Positions 1-5,775 of a DNA stretch of 5,775 bases are shown here, one piece after another. Position 1 is the stretch's first letter. Each line of letters opens with the position of its first letter. The notes under the pieces were generated by a model, which searched no databases, was not told where the DNA came from, and saw only the letters and a list, made by a program, of their open reading frames with translations. Source of the stretch: an uncultured Verrucomicrobiota bacterium (GTDB lineage: Bacteria > Verrucomicrobiota > Verrucomicrobiia > Limisphaerales > UBA9464); the NCBI GenBank assembly GCA_903864375.1, contig CAIPFS010000358.1, forward strand, positions 1 through 5,775, written 5' to 3'. The position numbers and the translations under genes are program-made.

Positions 1-36
1 GCGCTCCTGCAAGTCCCTAATCATTGCGGGGTTCAT
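1..36 (-). CDS. Possible 5' end of a divergent gene, product unknown (partial)
   Basis: Reading the minus strand from an ATG at 36 gives MNPAMIRDLQER, open to the window edge. A GGAG purine run (37-40) directly abuts this ATG, which is too close for a normal ribosome binding site. It sits 12 nt from a second in-frame ATG at 24, which is somewhat far, so the start is uncertain; an in-frame GTG at 54 is also possible. The peptide begins like a small helical protein, but 12 residues are too few to name a family. It would be transcribed divergently from the kinase gene and share the short intergenic region with it. The reading is tentative and rests only on the open frame, the purine run and the gene-free space around it. 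Confidence 0.35.
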   Translation of the reverse strand, partial: MNPAMIRDLQER

Positions 37-127
37 CTCCTTTCCCGTTTCCACCTTCCACACCGTTCTTTTGCCTTTCGTGCTTTTATCCCCGGACGTA
101 CGTGTAACCTTGGTGATCGGTTGCCTC

Positions 128-133
128 AGGAAG
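128..133 (+). promoter_or_regulatory. Ribosome binding site of the kinase gene
   Basis: AGGAAG lies 5 nt upstream of the ATG at 139. It supports that ATG rather than the in-frame TTG at 121, which lies before the site. The remaining upstream sequence (37-127) shows no convincing -35/-10 pair that I could defend. Confidence 0.7.
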
Positions 134-138
134 CTTCG

Positions 139-2376
139 ATGAATACAGAACTGATTCCGAATTCCTGTCCCAAGTGCGGTGCCTCCATTCCCACGGACGC
201 ACCCGAAGGTCTTTGTCCCGGTTGCGTTCTGGCCGGAGCCATCGGTGGAACTGATGCCGGACGAAAACCGGCGGCTCCCGTCCATTTGCCATCGATTGAA
301 AGTATTGCTGCCGCGTTTCCCCAGCTGGAAATCGTGGAGGTCATCGGCTTTGGGGGCATGGGCGTGGTGTACAAAGCCCGCCAACCCCAGTTGGACCGTT
401 GGGTTGCCCTGAAGGTCCTACCCCAGACGCTGGCGTCGGACCCGGCGTTCGCCGAGCGATTCCAACGAGAGGCGCGATTCCTGGCCCGACTCAATCACCC
501 CAATATCGTCACGGTCTACGACTTCGGACAATCCGCCGGCTACTGCTTTTTGCTGCTGGAATACGTCGATGGTGTGAACCTTCGGCAGGCCATGCAGGCC
601 GGACGATTCTCCTCCCGGGAGGCGCTGGCCATCGTTCCCAAGATCTGCGAAGCCCTTCAATTTGCTCACGAAAAGGGGGTGCTCCATCGTGACATCAAAC
701 CGGAAAACATCCTTCTGGATAGCCAGGGGCGGGTGAAGTTGGTGGATTTTGGCATCGCAAAACTGATGGTGGAGCCGGGCGATCGCCCGGGGGATGTGAC
801 CCTGACCCAAAGTGGTTCCCGTCTGGGAACGGCGCATTACATGGCACCCGAGCAGGTCGAACATCCCAGTGACGTCGATCATCGAGCCGACATCTATTCG
901 CTCGGCGTCATCTTTTATGAACTGTTGACCGGAGAACTCCCGCTGGGGCGCTTTGCAGCACCCTCGGAAAAATCGGACACCGATGCTCGCGTCGATGCCA
1001 TTGTGTTCCGGGCTCTGGCCAAGGAGCGCGAATTTCGCCAGCAGAGTGTCAGCGAGGTGAAAACACAGGTGGAAGGCCTTGGGGAAAAGCAGGGCCAGCA
1101 GATTGGAAGAGGCGCCGGAACGAAGAGCTCCGCTCCCCCGGCATCCAGACTCAACCCAGGTGCAGCTCGGCCCAACCCGTGGCCCAATCGGTTGTTCTGG
1201 CTGTTCCTTTCCCTCGTCCTCGTCCCGGCCAGCATGCTGCTGGCCGGAATTCTTGGACCGGTTATCGCCAGAAACGATCTGGGAATTTTTGGGCTGTTCA
1301 TGGCCATGCTGATTCCGCTCGGGACGCTCGCGCTCGTGGTCTACGGATTTCGCAGGACGGCACCCCAAATTGACCCGACGCAACCTGCCGTGGCGTGGAG
1401 CCCCTGGCCGCGGCGCCTCTTTTATACGCTGCTGCTGGGCATTGGAATTCCCGTCCTGCTTCTGGCGGTTGGCATCGCCATTCCGGCCGTACTCAGGCAG
1501 CGCGGCAATTCTACTGAACGCGCAGGTCAGTCCGACTCAAGGAATTGGATGGAGTGGGAGGTTCTTGACCACGGAGTGACGGCTGGTCAGGAGGAGCACG
1601 TGACCGCCCGGTTGACGACGCGTGAACCGGCCGACCTTCGGTTGATTTGGGGGCAGCAGCGCGTCACCACCCCGCTTCTGGAGTCAAAACCAGGCACCTT
1701 TTCCACCGAACTTCGGGTCTCCTGGCAGGTGACTTCGAATCGCCTGCAATTTAAGGGAAAGATCGGGGTCGATGACCGTCACGACTGGACCGTCCAAAGT
1801 CGCAATCCCCACGATACCTCGGTGGGGAATACCTCTCCATTGAACACCGCCCTGACGCCCGTCTGGAATCATCGCGTGGCTCTGTTATGGGTCGATGGAC
1901 AGCCCATTCAGTGGGAACTGCTTTCGCGAACGACGACCAACGGGGACATCGGGGGGTTGCCTCAAATCCTCGTGACCAATCTGGCCTCCGTTCAGTTGCC
2001 TGTTGAACTGAGAGCCCTCCATGCCATCCCCTTTATTCCGAATATCGAGGCAGCCCGGGCGGCGGCCCTCCGCTGGCACAAGGCCTGGAAACGATCCGAA
2101 GAAGTCCGATCCGAGGTTCGTGTGGGCGTCACCCCGTCGTCAGGACCTGAAATGGCGGGTGCCCTGCATTCCTTGTACGCGGCCGAGGACGAATTTCGCG
2201 GCCTTCCCCTCGACGCCGCCTTTGATCGTCTGGCCTACGCCGAGGAAATGATGAACATTGTTGAAATCCGTTTTTCAGCCGGAACGGCGACCCGCAAGGA
2301 GTTGGAAGCGGCGGAGACGGAACTTTCTGTGGCCAAGGCGGCCTTCGGCAGTGTTGCGGGACCCGGCGGCCGATGA
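139..2376 (+). CDS. Membrane-anchored Hanks-type Ser/Thr protein kinase with zinc ribbon and C-terminal sensor-like domain
   Basis: This 745-residue protein should phosphorylate Ser/Thr on cytoplasmic targets. Domains in order: a CX2C-X12-CX2C zinc ribbon (C10, C13, C26, C29); a kinase domain at about 63-313; three hydrophobic helices at about 352-376, 381-404 and 427-452; and a C-terminal region of about 290 residues with no domain I can name. The kinase has a full catalytic set: glycine loop GFGGMG (70-75), VALK lysine K92, HRDIKPEN with D185, DFG at 203-205, a Thr-rich activation loop (T221, T223, T231) and APE at 236-238. It is therefore an RD kinase expected to be active and possibly activated by autophosphorylation. 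An odd number of helices puts the kinase and the C-terminal half on opposite sides of the membrane, so the C-terminal part probably senses something outside the cytoplasm (inference). Near the end, RFSAGTATRKEL (711-722) lies in a predicted helical stretch. The ATG is fixed by AGGAAG upstream. The ECF sigma gene follows 88 bp downstream and is the likely partner. Confidence 0.95.
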   Translation: MNTELIPNSCPKCGASIPTDAPEGLCPGCVLAGAIGGTDAGRKPAAPVHLPSIESIAAAFPQLEIVEVIGFGGMGVVYKARQPQLDRWVALKVLPQTLASDPAFAERFQREARFLARLNHPNIVTVYDFGQSAGYCFLLLEYVDGVNLRQAMQAGRFSSREALAIVPKICEALQFAHEKGVLHRDIKPENILLDSQGRVKLVDFGIAKLMVEPGDRPGDVTLTQSGSRLGTAHYMAPEQVEHPSDVDHRADIYSLGVIFYELLTGELPLGRFAAPSEKSDTDARVDAIVFRALAKEREFRQQSVSEVKTQVEGLGEKQGQQIGRGAGTKSSAPPASRLNPGAARPNPWPNRLFWLFLSLVLVPASMLLAGILGPVIARNDLGIFGLFMAMLIPLGTLALVVYGFRRTAPQIDPTQPAVAWSPWPRRLFYTLLLGIGIPVLLLAVGIAIPAVLRQRGNSTERAGQSDSRNWMEWEVLDHGVTAGQEEHVTARLTTREPADLRLIWGQQRVTTPLLESKPGTFSTELRVSWQVTSNRLQFKGKIGVDDRHDWTVQSRNPHDTSVGNTSPLNTALTPVWNHRVALLWVDGQPIQWELLSRTTTNGDIGGLPQILVTNLASVQLPVELRALHAIPFIPNIEAARAAALRWHKAWKRSEEVRSEVRVGVTPSSGPEMAGALHSLYAAEDEFRGLPLDAAFDRLAYAEEMMNIVEIRFSAGTATRKELEAAETELSVAKAAFGSVAGPGGR

Positions 2377-2468
2377 ACCTCACGCCTATTCTGGGAACGT
2401 GGACATCTCTTCCCCACGGGCAAAGCCCATTCGCCGTCCGCAGGACCATCACGTCGATTCAGTTGTGA
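2373..2468 (+). CDS. 31-codon ORF bridging the kinase and sigma genes (possible leader or coupling peptide)
   Basis: An ATG at 2373 overlaps the kinase stop as ATGA. The frame runs 31 codons (MNLTPILGTW...TSIQL) to a TGA at 2466-2468, which overlaps the proposed sigma GTG start at 2465 as GTGA. The peptide has no recognisable domain and no strong ribosome binding site; the nearest purine run is GGGA, about 12 nt upstream. Its likely value is translational coupling: ribosomes finishing the kinase could re-initiate here and end exactly at the sigma start. It could equally be a chance ORF in an 88-bp gap. Confidence 0.2.
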   Translation: MNLTPILGTWTSLPHGQSPFAVRRTITSIQL

Positions 2469-3232
2469 GTGATTCCCCATTTAAATCGGAACCCGGGGCA
2501 GTTGATACCTCAGGCCGGGTCTTCGCCACCACGCACTGGACCGCTGTGCTTGCGGCGCGGGGCGATGGTCCCGAGGCTCGGCTCGCTCTGGGACAGCTCT
2601 GTGAGGCCTACTGGACGCCAGTCTATCGCTTTCTTCGCCGGGAGGGGCGGGACGACGAAACAGCCCGGGAGTTGACCCAGGAATTCTTCGCCCGTGTCCT
2701 GGCGGGACGTGGGTTTCACCAGGCGGACCCACGGCAGGGTCGTTTCCGCTCCTTCCTGCTGGGAGCGGTGAAACATTTTTTGGGCGATCGGCGTGCCTTT
2801 GAACAGGCTGCCAAACGGGGTGGTGGAACGATACCCGAGCCGCTCGAAGCTCCATGGACAGAAGGTGGCACCGGCGGCGGAACTGAAATCCCGGATTGGC
2901 AGGCGAACATCCCCGATGCCTATTTCGATCGGCAGTGGGCCATCCATCTCATCGAGCGGTCCTTCGCCCGGTTATCCGGGGAACTGGCGGAGGAGGGAAA
3001 ATCCGCCCACTTCTCCATCCTCAAGCCCTGGCTGATTCAGGATGCCGCCGGAGCGCAGGCCGATGCCGCGCGGCGGATGGGCATGAGCGAAGGGGCGGTC
3101 AAAGTGGCCATTCATCGATTGCGAAAGCGATTTCGAGCCATTGTTCGAGATGAAATCGCCCAGACCGTTCCTTCGTCATCGGAGGTTGAGACTGAGCTGC
3201 GGTATCTGGTCGAAGTCCTCGCTTCCATCTGA
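2465..3232 (+). CDS. ECF-family RNA polymerase sigma factor, kinase-linked type
   Basis: The product directs RNA polymerase to a specific promoter set. From GTG at 2465 it is 255 residues. Region 2 covers about 20-78, starting FATTHW (20-25) and including LTQEFFAR (70-77). The stretch QGRFRSFLL (R93-F97 core) and a KRGGG turn follow, then an unusually long linker, then the region 4 helix-turn-helix MGMSEGAVKVAIHRLRKR (205-222) and an EIAQTV tail. This layout and length match the large ECF sigma factors found beside Ser/Thr kinases in Verrucomicrobia and Planctomycetes. No anti-sigma gene is present, so control by the upstream kinase is likely. In another bacterium, Vibrio EcfP is activated by phosphorylation by kinase PknT; applying that mechanism here is inference. 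The start is uncertain: the frame stays open far upstream inside the kinase gene, and an in-frame GTG at 2399 is an alternative with GGGA close upstream. I prefer 2465 because homologues begin shortly before FATTHW and because of the GTGA overlap. Confidence 0.92.
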   Translation: MSDSPFKSEPGAVDTSGRVFATTHWTAVLAARGDGPEARLALGQLCEAYWTPVYRFLRREGRDDETARELTQEFFARVLAGRGFHQADPRQGRFRSFLLGAVKHFLGDRRAFEQAAKRGGGTIPEPLEAPWTEGGTGGGTEIPDWQANIPDAYFDRQWAIHLIERSFARLSGELAEEGKSAHFSILKPWLIQDAAGAQADAARRMGMSEGAVKVAIHRLRKRFRAIVRDEIAQTVPSSSEVETELRYLVEVLASI

Positions 3233-4372
3233 CCCAACGCATTGACTCGGAGGCAGGGCCGTCCATTTCCCCCCGGCAAAGCCATCACCGTCCGGTGACC
3301 GGTTTCTCAAACAGGTAGTGGGAGACATGCCATTCATTTCCTCCGTCCAACCCCAGAGCTCGGCGCAGGCCATGAAGAACAAGCGCCAGTAGACCCTCCA
3401 CCGCTTCTCCTGGGCGGCACCGTAGGTTGCGGCCAGGATCGGGCGGATTTCGGTCAGGTGCCGGTCAAAGTTCTCCAGCCACTGATTGGCGGTGCGCTGG
3501 TAGTGACGACCCGATACCCCCCAGTGGTGGAGCAGCCGCAGGTCCCGCTGGAAATAGAGCAGCAGGTCATCGCTCGGCATGATGCCGCCCGAGAAAAAGT
3601 AGCGTGCCATCCAGTCGTTGTCGCCGTCGGCTACAAAATGGTAGGCCAGCTCGCGATGGGTGAAGATGTGGACAAACAGCCGGCCTCCCGGTTTCAGCCA
3701 GCGATGGATGCGTCCCAGCAGTTGTTCATAATTCTTCATGTGCTCGAACATTTCCACCGAGACCACCCGGTCGAATCGGTTGTGGCAGGACGATTCCGTA
3801 GCGGTAGGGCTTCCTTCCGCTGAGGGCGGTTCGAACACGTTCATATCGCAGGTCACGACCCGGACATTCAGCAAACCCTGCCGGCGACATTCCGCCTCGA
3901 TATGCTCGCGCTGGGTTTTCGAATTGGAGACGGCCATGATGCGACTTTTGGGATACCTTGCGGCCATCCAGAGGGTGAGGGAGCCCCAACCACAGCCCAA
4001 TTCGAGAATCTCCTGTCCGTCCTGGAGCCCGGCGCGCTCGCAGGTCATGGCCAGCATTATTTCCTCCGCCTCCGCGAGAGATTCGGTGCCGTTGGGATAA
4101 AAGGCGGAACTGTACTTCAGGCGCGGGCCAAGACAGTGCTGGAAAAAGACCGTTGGCACCTCGTAATGCTGTTCATTGGCCGCCGCCGTTTCGATCGCGA
4201 TCGGTGCCCGTCGCAATTCCTCCACCATCGCCATCCGTTTTGCGCGGCGCGCCTCGACATCGCCAGGGTCCTCGGTGCGCAGCTTGGCCCGAAGAAGCCG
4301 GCGGATTCCCCAACGAAGAACCCGATCCGGGAAGAGATCATATTCAAGCAACGGATAGATCGACTGAAACAT
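3176..4372 (-). CDS. SAM-dependent methyltransferase, coclaurine N-methyltransferase-like/CFA synthase superfamily, C-terminus frameshifted
   Basis: It should transfer a methyl group (or methylene, as in cyclopropane synthases) from S-adenosylmethionine; the substrate is unknown. From ATG 4372 the open frame gives 398 residues. Features: a helical N-terminus with YEVP (70-73), SAM motif I ELGCGWGS (124-131), AVSNSKTQREHI (147-158), the active-site motif SVEMFEHMKNY (205-215; E207, E210, H211), LFVHIFTHRELAYHF (232-246), WMARYFFSGG (254-263) and YWRLFFMACAELWGW (328-342). These follow plant coclaurine N-methyltransferase (CNMT) closely along the whole length. After W342 the similarity stops in this frame. 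The expected ending EWHVSHYLFEKPVTGR plus TGA (3285-3287) is in the -1 frame. With one base restored the protein would be 362 residues, close to the usual CNMT-like size, and would no longer overlap the sigma gene by 57 nt. The frame is open back to 4594, but those extra 74 residues overlap the glycosyltransferase and look non-family. ATG 4372 has no clear ribosome binding site. Confidence 0.88.
   Translation of the reverse strand: MFQSIYPLLEYDLFPDRVLRWGIRRLLRAKLRTEDPGDVEARRAKRMAMVEELRRAPIAIETAAANEQHYEVPTVFFQHCLGPRLKYSSAFYPNGTESLAEAEEIMLAMTCERAGLQDGQEILELGCGWGSLTLWMAARYPKSRIMAVSNSKTQREHIEAECRRQGLLNVRVVTCDMNVFEPPSAEGSPTATESSCHNRFDRVVSVEMFEHMKNYEQLLGRIHRWLKPGGRLFVHIFTHRELAYHFVADGDNDWMARYFFSGGIMPSDDLLLYFQRDLRLLHHWGVSGRHYQRTANQWLENFDRHLTEIRPILAATYGAAQEKRWRVYWRLFFMACAELWGWTEEMNGMSPTTCLRNRSPDGDGFAGGKWTALPPSQCVGSDGSEDFDQIPQLSLNLR
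3285..3352 (-). other. Displaced C-terminal coding segment of the methyltransferase (-1 frame)
   Basis: On the minus strand, codons from 3332 down to 3288 read WHVSHYLFEKPVTGR and end with TGA at 3285-3287. This is the ending expected for a CNMT-like protein; plant enzymes end in forms such as EEWMASHVLFKKK. The switch from the main frame must fall at about 3338-3352, in TTGGACGGAGGAA. Adding one G there, for instance giving WGWDGGNEWHVSHYLFEK or WTEGNEWHVSHYLFEK, joins the two frames smoothly. I see no classic X-XXY-YYZ slippery heptamer, which argues against programmed frameshifting. Confidence 0.85.
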
Positions 4373-4454
4373 GGAGAGGGGGCGGGGATTGGAATGGATC
4401 GAGGTGGACAACGAATAGCGAGTCACCGGTACGCCACTGCCGGCAAACGGCAAC

Positions 4455-5678
4455 TCACGGTGGATTGGAATTCGATCGGTTCCGGACAGGGCCTCGCAGC
4501 CGGTGAGACTGAACGGCGGCTTCGATGGCCTCCATTTCCATCCTGGCCAGCTGGCGGCAGTCGTATCGCAGAATGAATCGGCGGTTTTCGGCACCCTGTC
4601 GACGGGCTTCGTCGGGGTTTTCGAGCCAGAACTGAAGACGCCGGGCTGCCGCCGTCACGTCTCCCTGCGGAACCAAATCCAGGTGGTCGGGGAAAACTTC
4701 GTCAAAAACAGGCAGCTCCATGGCGACGACCGGCAGTCCGGCTGCCATGAACTCGGTGATGGAGAGCCCCCAGCCCTCCTCCCGCGACAAACTCAATCCG
4801 ACCCGGCATTGGGCGACCCATTCATTCTTCTCCCGGTCAGACACCCCTCCTGTCAGCACGACGGCACCGGTTTCCGGTCCCAGTCCAGCCTCCGAAAAAG
4901 CGGCTTCAAGGGCCGATCGATGCGGCCCCTCCCCGATGACGATCAGGCGGGCCTCCGGACGATGCCGACGAACTTCACGCCAGATCGCCGGTGCATCCAT
5001 CACCCCTTTTTGAGTATGAACCCGTCCCAAAAGGACGACGTCATACTTCCGTTGAGTCTCTTTCGGGTCGGGAAACTCGTCGAAATTGAGGGCGTTACCT
5101 GTACAGATTAAGGAACTGGGCTTGAGACCAAGCCGGGACTCGATGTTGTTGAAATCGGCTGCGACCCGTCGGGTGGTGCAGAGGATGACATCGGCACTCT
5201 TGTTCAACCAACGGGTGGTGATTCGTTCGCTCCAGAGATGAAGCCGGTCAAAAAGGCCCGGTTTTGGTGTCTGGGCGGCGAGAACGTGGTGGATTTTGAT
5301 GCCCATGGCAGCCCGGTGTCGTCGCGCCAGGGTGAAGGCAGGGCCCACTTCGTAGATGAATTGGGCGCACGCGAGGACCAAATCGTACCTCACGGGTGTG
5401 CGGACGAAATGGGGTGTGACCATCCGCCAGGCAAACGCCGGGAGGTAGCGCCAGGTCTGATGCAGTCGATGGGGCGGAAAATAGAAGAGGTCATCACTGC
5501 TGATGAGTGTCGAACCGGGGAAGTTTCGTTCGAAGCTGGGCCATGCGCTCCGCCCGACGAGAAAATCAACACGGTGACCCGCCTGCTTCCATTCCCGGAC
5601 CACGTCGATGAAGTAGCGCTGAACCCCGCTCATGGAATGGGGATCGAGCGCCGAGTTGTACACGATCAACAAGTTCAC
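4455..5678 (-). CDS. GT4-type (GT-B fold) glycosyltransferase
   Basis: This 407-residue cytoplasmic or membrane-associated enzyme should transfer a sugar from a nucleotide-sugar donor, as retaining GT4 enzymes do. The acceptor and sugar cannot be read from the sequence. The N-terminal Rossmann half begins MNLLIVYNSALDP with SGVQRY (17-22), the usual acceptor-side glycine loop. The C-terminal donor half starts near 211, with VVLLGRVHTQKG (214-225) and LIVIGEGP (245-252). The EX7E donor motif is E301 to E309 within REEGWGLSITEFMAAGLPVV. No signal peptide or membrane helix is evident. The start is a GTG at 5678 that overlaps the upstream dGTPase stop as GTGA, which suggests translational coupling; a weak AGGA lies 11 nt upstream. 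The methyltransferase follows 82 bp downstream on the same strand. The pair may act on a common glycolipid, polysaccharide or natural product, but that is inference. Confidence 0.92.
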   Translation of the reverse strand: MNLLIVYNSALDPHSMSGVQRYFIDVVREWKQAGHRVDFLVGRSAWPSFERNFPGSTLISSDDLFYFPPHRLHQTWRYLPAFAWRMVTPHFVRTPVRYDLVLACAQFIYEVGPAFTLARRHRAAMGIKIHHVLAAQTPKPGLFDRLHLWSERITTRWLNKSADVILCTTRRVAADFNNIESRLGLKPSSLICTGNALNFDEFPDPKETQRKYDVVLLGRVHTQKGVMDAPAIWREVRRHRPEARLIVIGEGPHRSALEAAFSEAGLGPETGAVVLTGGVSDREKNEWVAQCRVGLSLSREEGWGLSITEFMAAGLPVVAMELPVFDEVFPDHLDLVPQGDVTAAARRLQFWLENPDEARRQGAENRRFILRYDCRQLARMEMEAIEAAVQSHRLRGPVRNRSNSNPP

Positions 5679-5775
5679 GGGAGCCGGGTTCCTGCACCAA
5701 AGAGTCGGCGGTGTTCATCGACACAAAACCGATCGGTCATACTGGCGACGCAATCGCACACGGCGCGGGCCAGAC
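5675..5775 (-). CDS. dgt: C-terminal end of a probable deoxyguanosinetriphosphate triphosphohydrolase (HD-domain dGTPase), partial
   Basis: The minus strand from the window edge reads 32 residues, LARAVCDCVASMTDRF through DEHRRLFGAGTRLP, to a TGA at 5675-5677. The stretch VCDxVASMTDRFxxxEHRRLFG matches the conserved C-terminus of bacterial dGTPase-like HD hydrolases (typically VCDYIAGMTDRYALxEHRRLF), which split dGTP into deoxyguanosine and tripolyphosphate. The catalytic HD residues lie outside the window, so activity and subtype cannot be judged. Its stop overlaps the glycosyltransferase GTG start by 4 nt, so the two are probably in one transcript. The other two frames of this edge sequence hit stops early and resemble nothing. 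The symbol is given on motif similarity only. Confidence 0.75.
   Translation of the reverse strand, partial: LARAVCDCVASMTDRFCVDEHRRLFGAGTRLP

Noticed and set aside
418..1383. A 321-codon open frame on the minus strand
   Set aside because: It is fully antisense to the kinase domain and membrane region, has no recognisable motif, and reflects the high GC content of the real gene.
2258..2464. Upstream extension of the sigma factor to the ATG at 2258
   Set aside because: It lies within the kinase 3' end in another frame, and the added residues are Arg/Pro-rich without family resemblance. GTG 2399 cannot be fully excluded.
3285..3298. Inverted repeat TCACCG-TC-CGGTGA at the convergent gene ends as a terminator
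   Set aside because: The stem is only 6 bp with a 2-base centre and has no T-tract on either strand; it also covers the shifted-frame stop codon.
3338..3352. Programmed -1 ribosomal frameshifting in the methyltransferase
   Set aside because: There is no slippery X-XXY-YYZ heptamer, and I found no evident downstream stem-loop by eye. A missing base explains the pattern more simply.
3902..4576. A 224-codon open frame on the plus strand
   Set aside because: It is antisense to the methyltransferase and glycosyltransferase 3' end, its product has no family features, and the minus-strand genes carry clear catalytic motifs.
4373..4594. Upstream extension of the methyltransferase to an earlier start at 4594
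   Set aside because: It would overlap the glycosyltransferase gene by 140 nt and add 74 residues that do not look like the family; homologues begin near the MFQSIYPLLE segment.
4503..5111. A 202-codon open frame on the plus strand
   Set aside because: It lies antisense to the donor-binding half of the glycosyltransferase and resembles no protein family.

Overview
The window looks like chromosomal DNA from a GC-rich Gram-negative bacterium, most likely of the Verrucomicrobia/Planctomycetes (PVC) group. This rests on two gene types that I recognise as typical of Verrucomicrobia such as the Pedosphaera/Chthoniobacter lineages: a Hanks-type Ser/Thr kinase with an N-terminal CPxCG zinc ribbon and a transmembrane sensor half, and a roughly 250-residue ECF sigma factor with the FATTHW...LTQEFFAR...GRFRSFLL signature. 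The placement comes from recalled family features, not from a search. I see no mobile element, CRISPR array, tRNA or rRNA.

Layout: bases 1-36 may be the first 12 codons of a divergent minus-strand gene. Bases 37-138 are a short intergenic region that should hold the promoters for both directions. On the plus strand, 139-2376 encodes a membrane-anchored Ser/Thr kinase and 2465-3232 encodes an ECF sigma factor. A 31-codon reading frame (2373-2468) overlaps the kinase stop by ATGA and the sigma start by GTGA, and may couple their translation. On the minus strand, reading right to left, there are three genes: the 3' end of a probable dGTPase (5675-5775), a GT4-type glycosyltransferase (4455-5678, GTG start overlapping the dGTPase stop by 4 nt), and a SAM-dependent methyltransferase resembling plant coclaurine N-methyltransferase and the cyclopropane-fatty-acid synthase family (start 4372). 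The two blocks are convergent and meet near 3230-3290.

How they work together: the kinase and sigma factor probably form a one-input transcriptional switch. An extracytoplasmic C-terminal domain would sense a signal across three membrane helices, the cytoplasmic kinase would phosphorylate targets, and the neighbouring sigma factor is the obvious candidate target (inference). The glycosyltransferase and methyltransferase look like a small co-transcribed modification pair whose substrate I cannot tell.

The strongest anomaly is a one-base reading-frame disruption near the 3' end of the methyltransferase gene (about 3338-3352). The family-typical C-terminus EWHVSHYLFEKPVTGR followed by a stop lies in the -1 frame. 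The frame that is actually open runs on into unrelated residues and overlaps the sigma gene. This is either a real mutation or a sequence error. Other points of interest are the kinase-before-sigma order, an ungapped internal repeat of the kinase's membrane segment, and the tiny bridging ORF.
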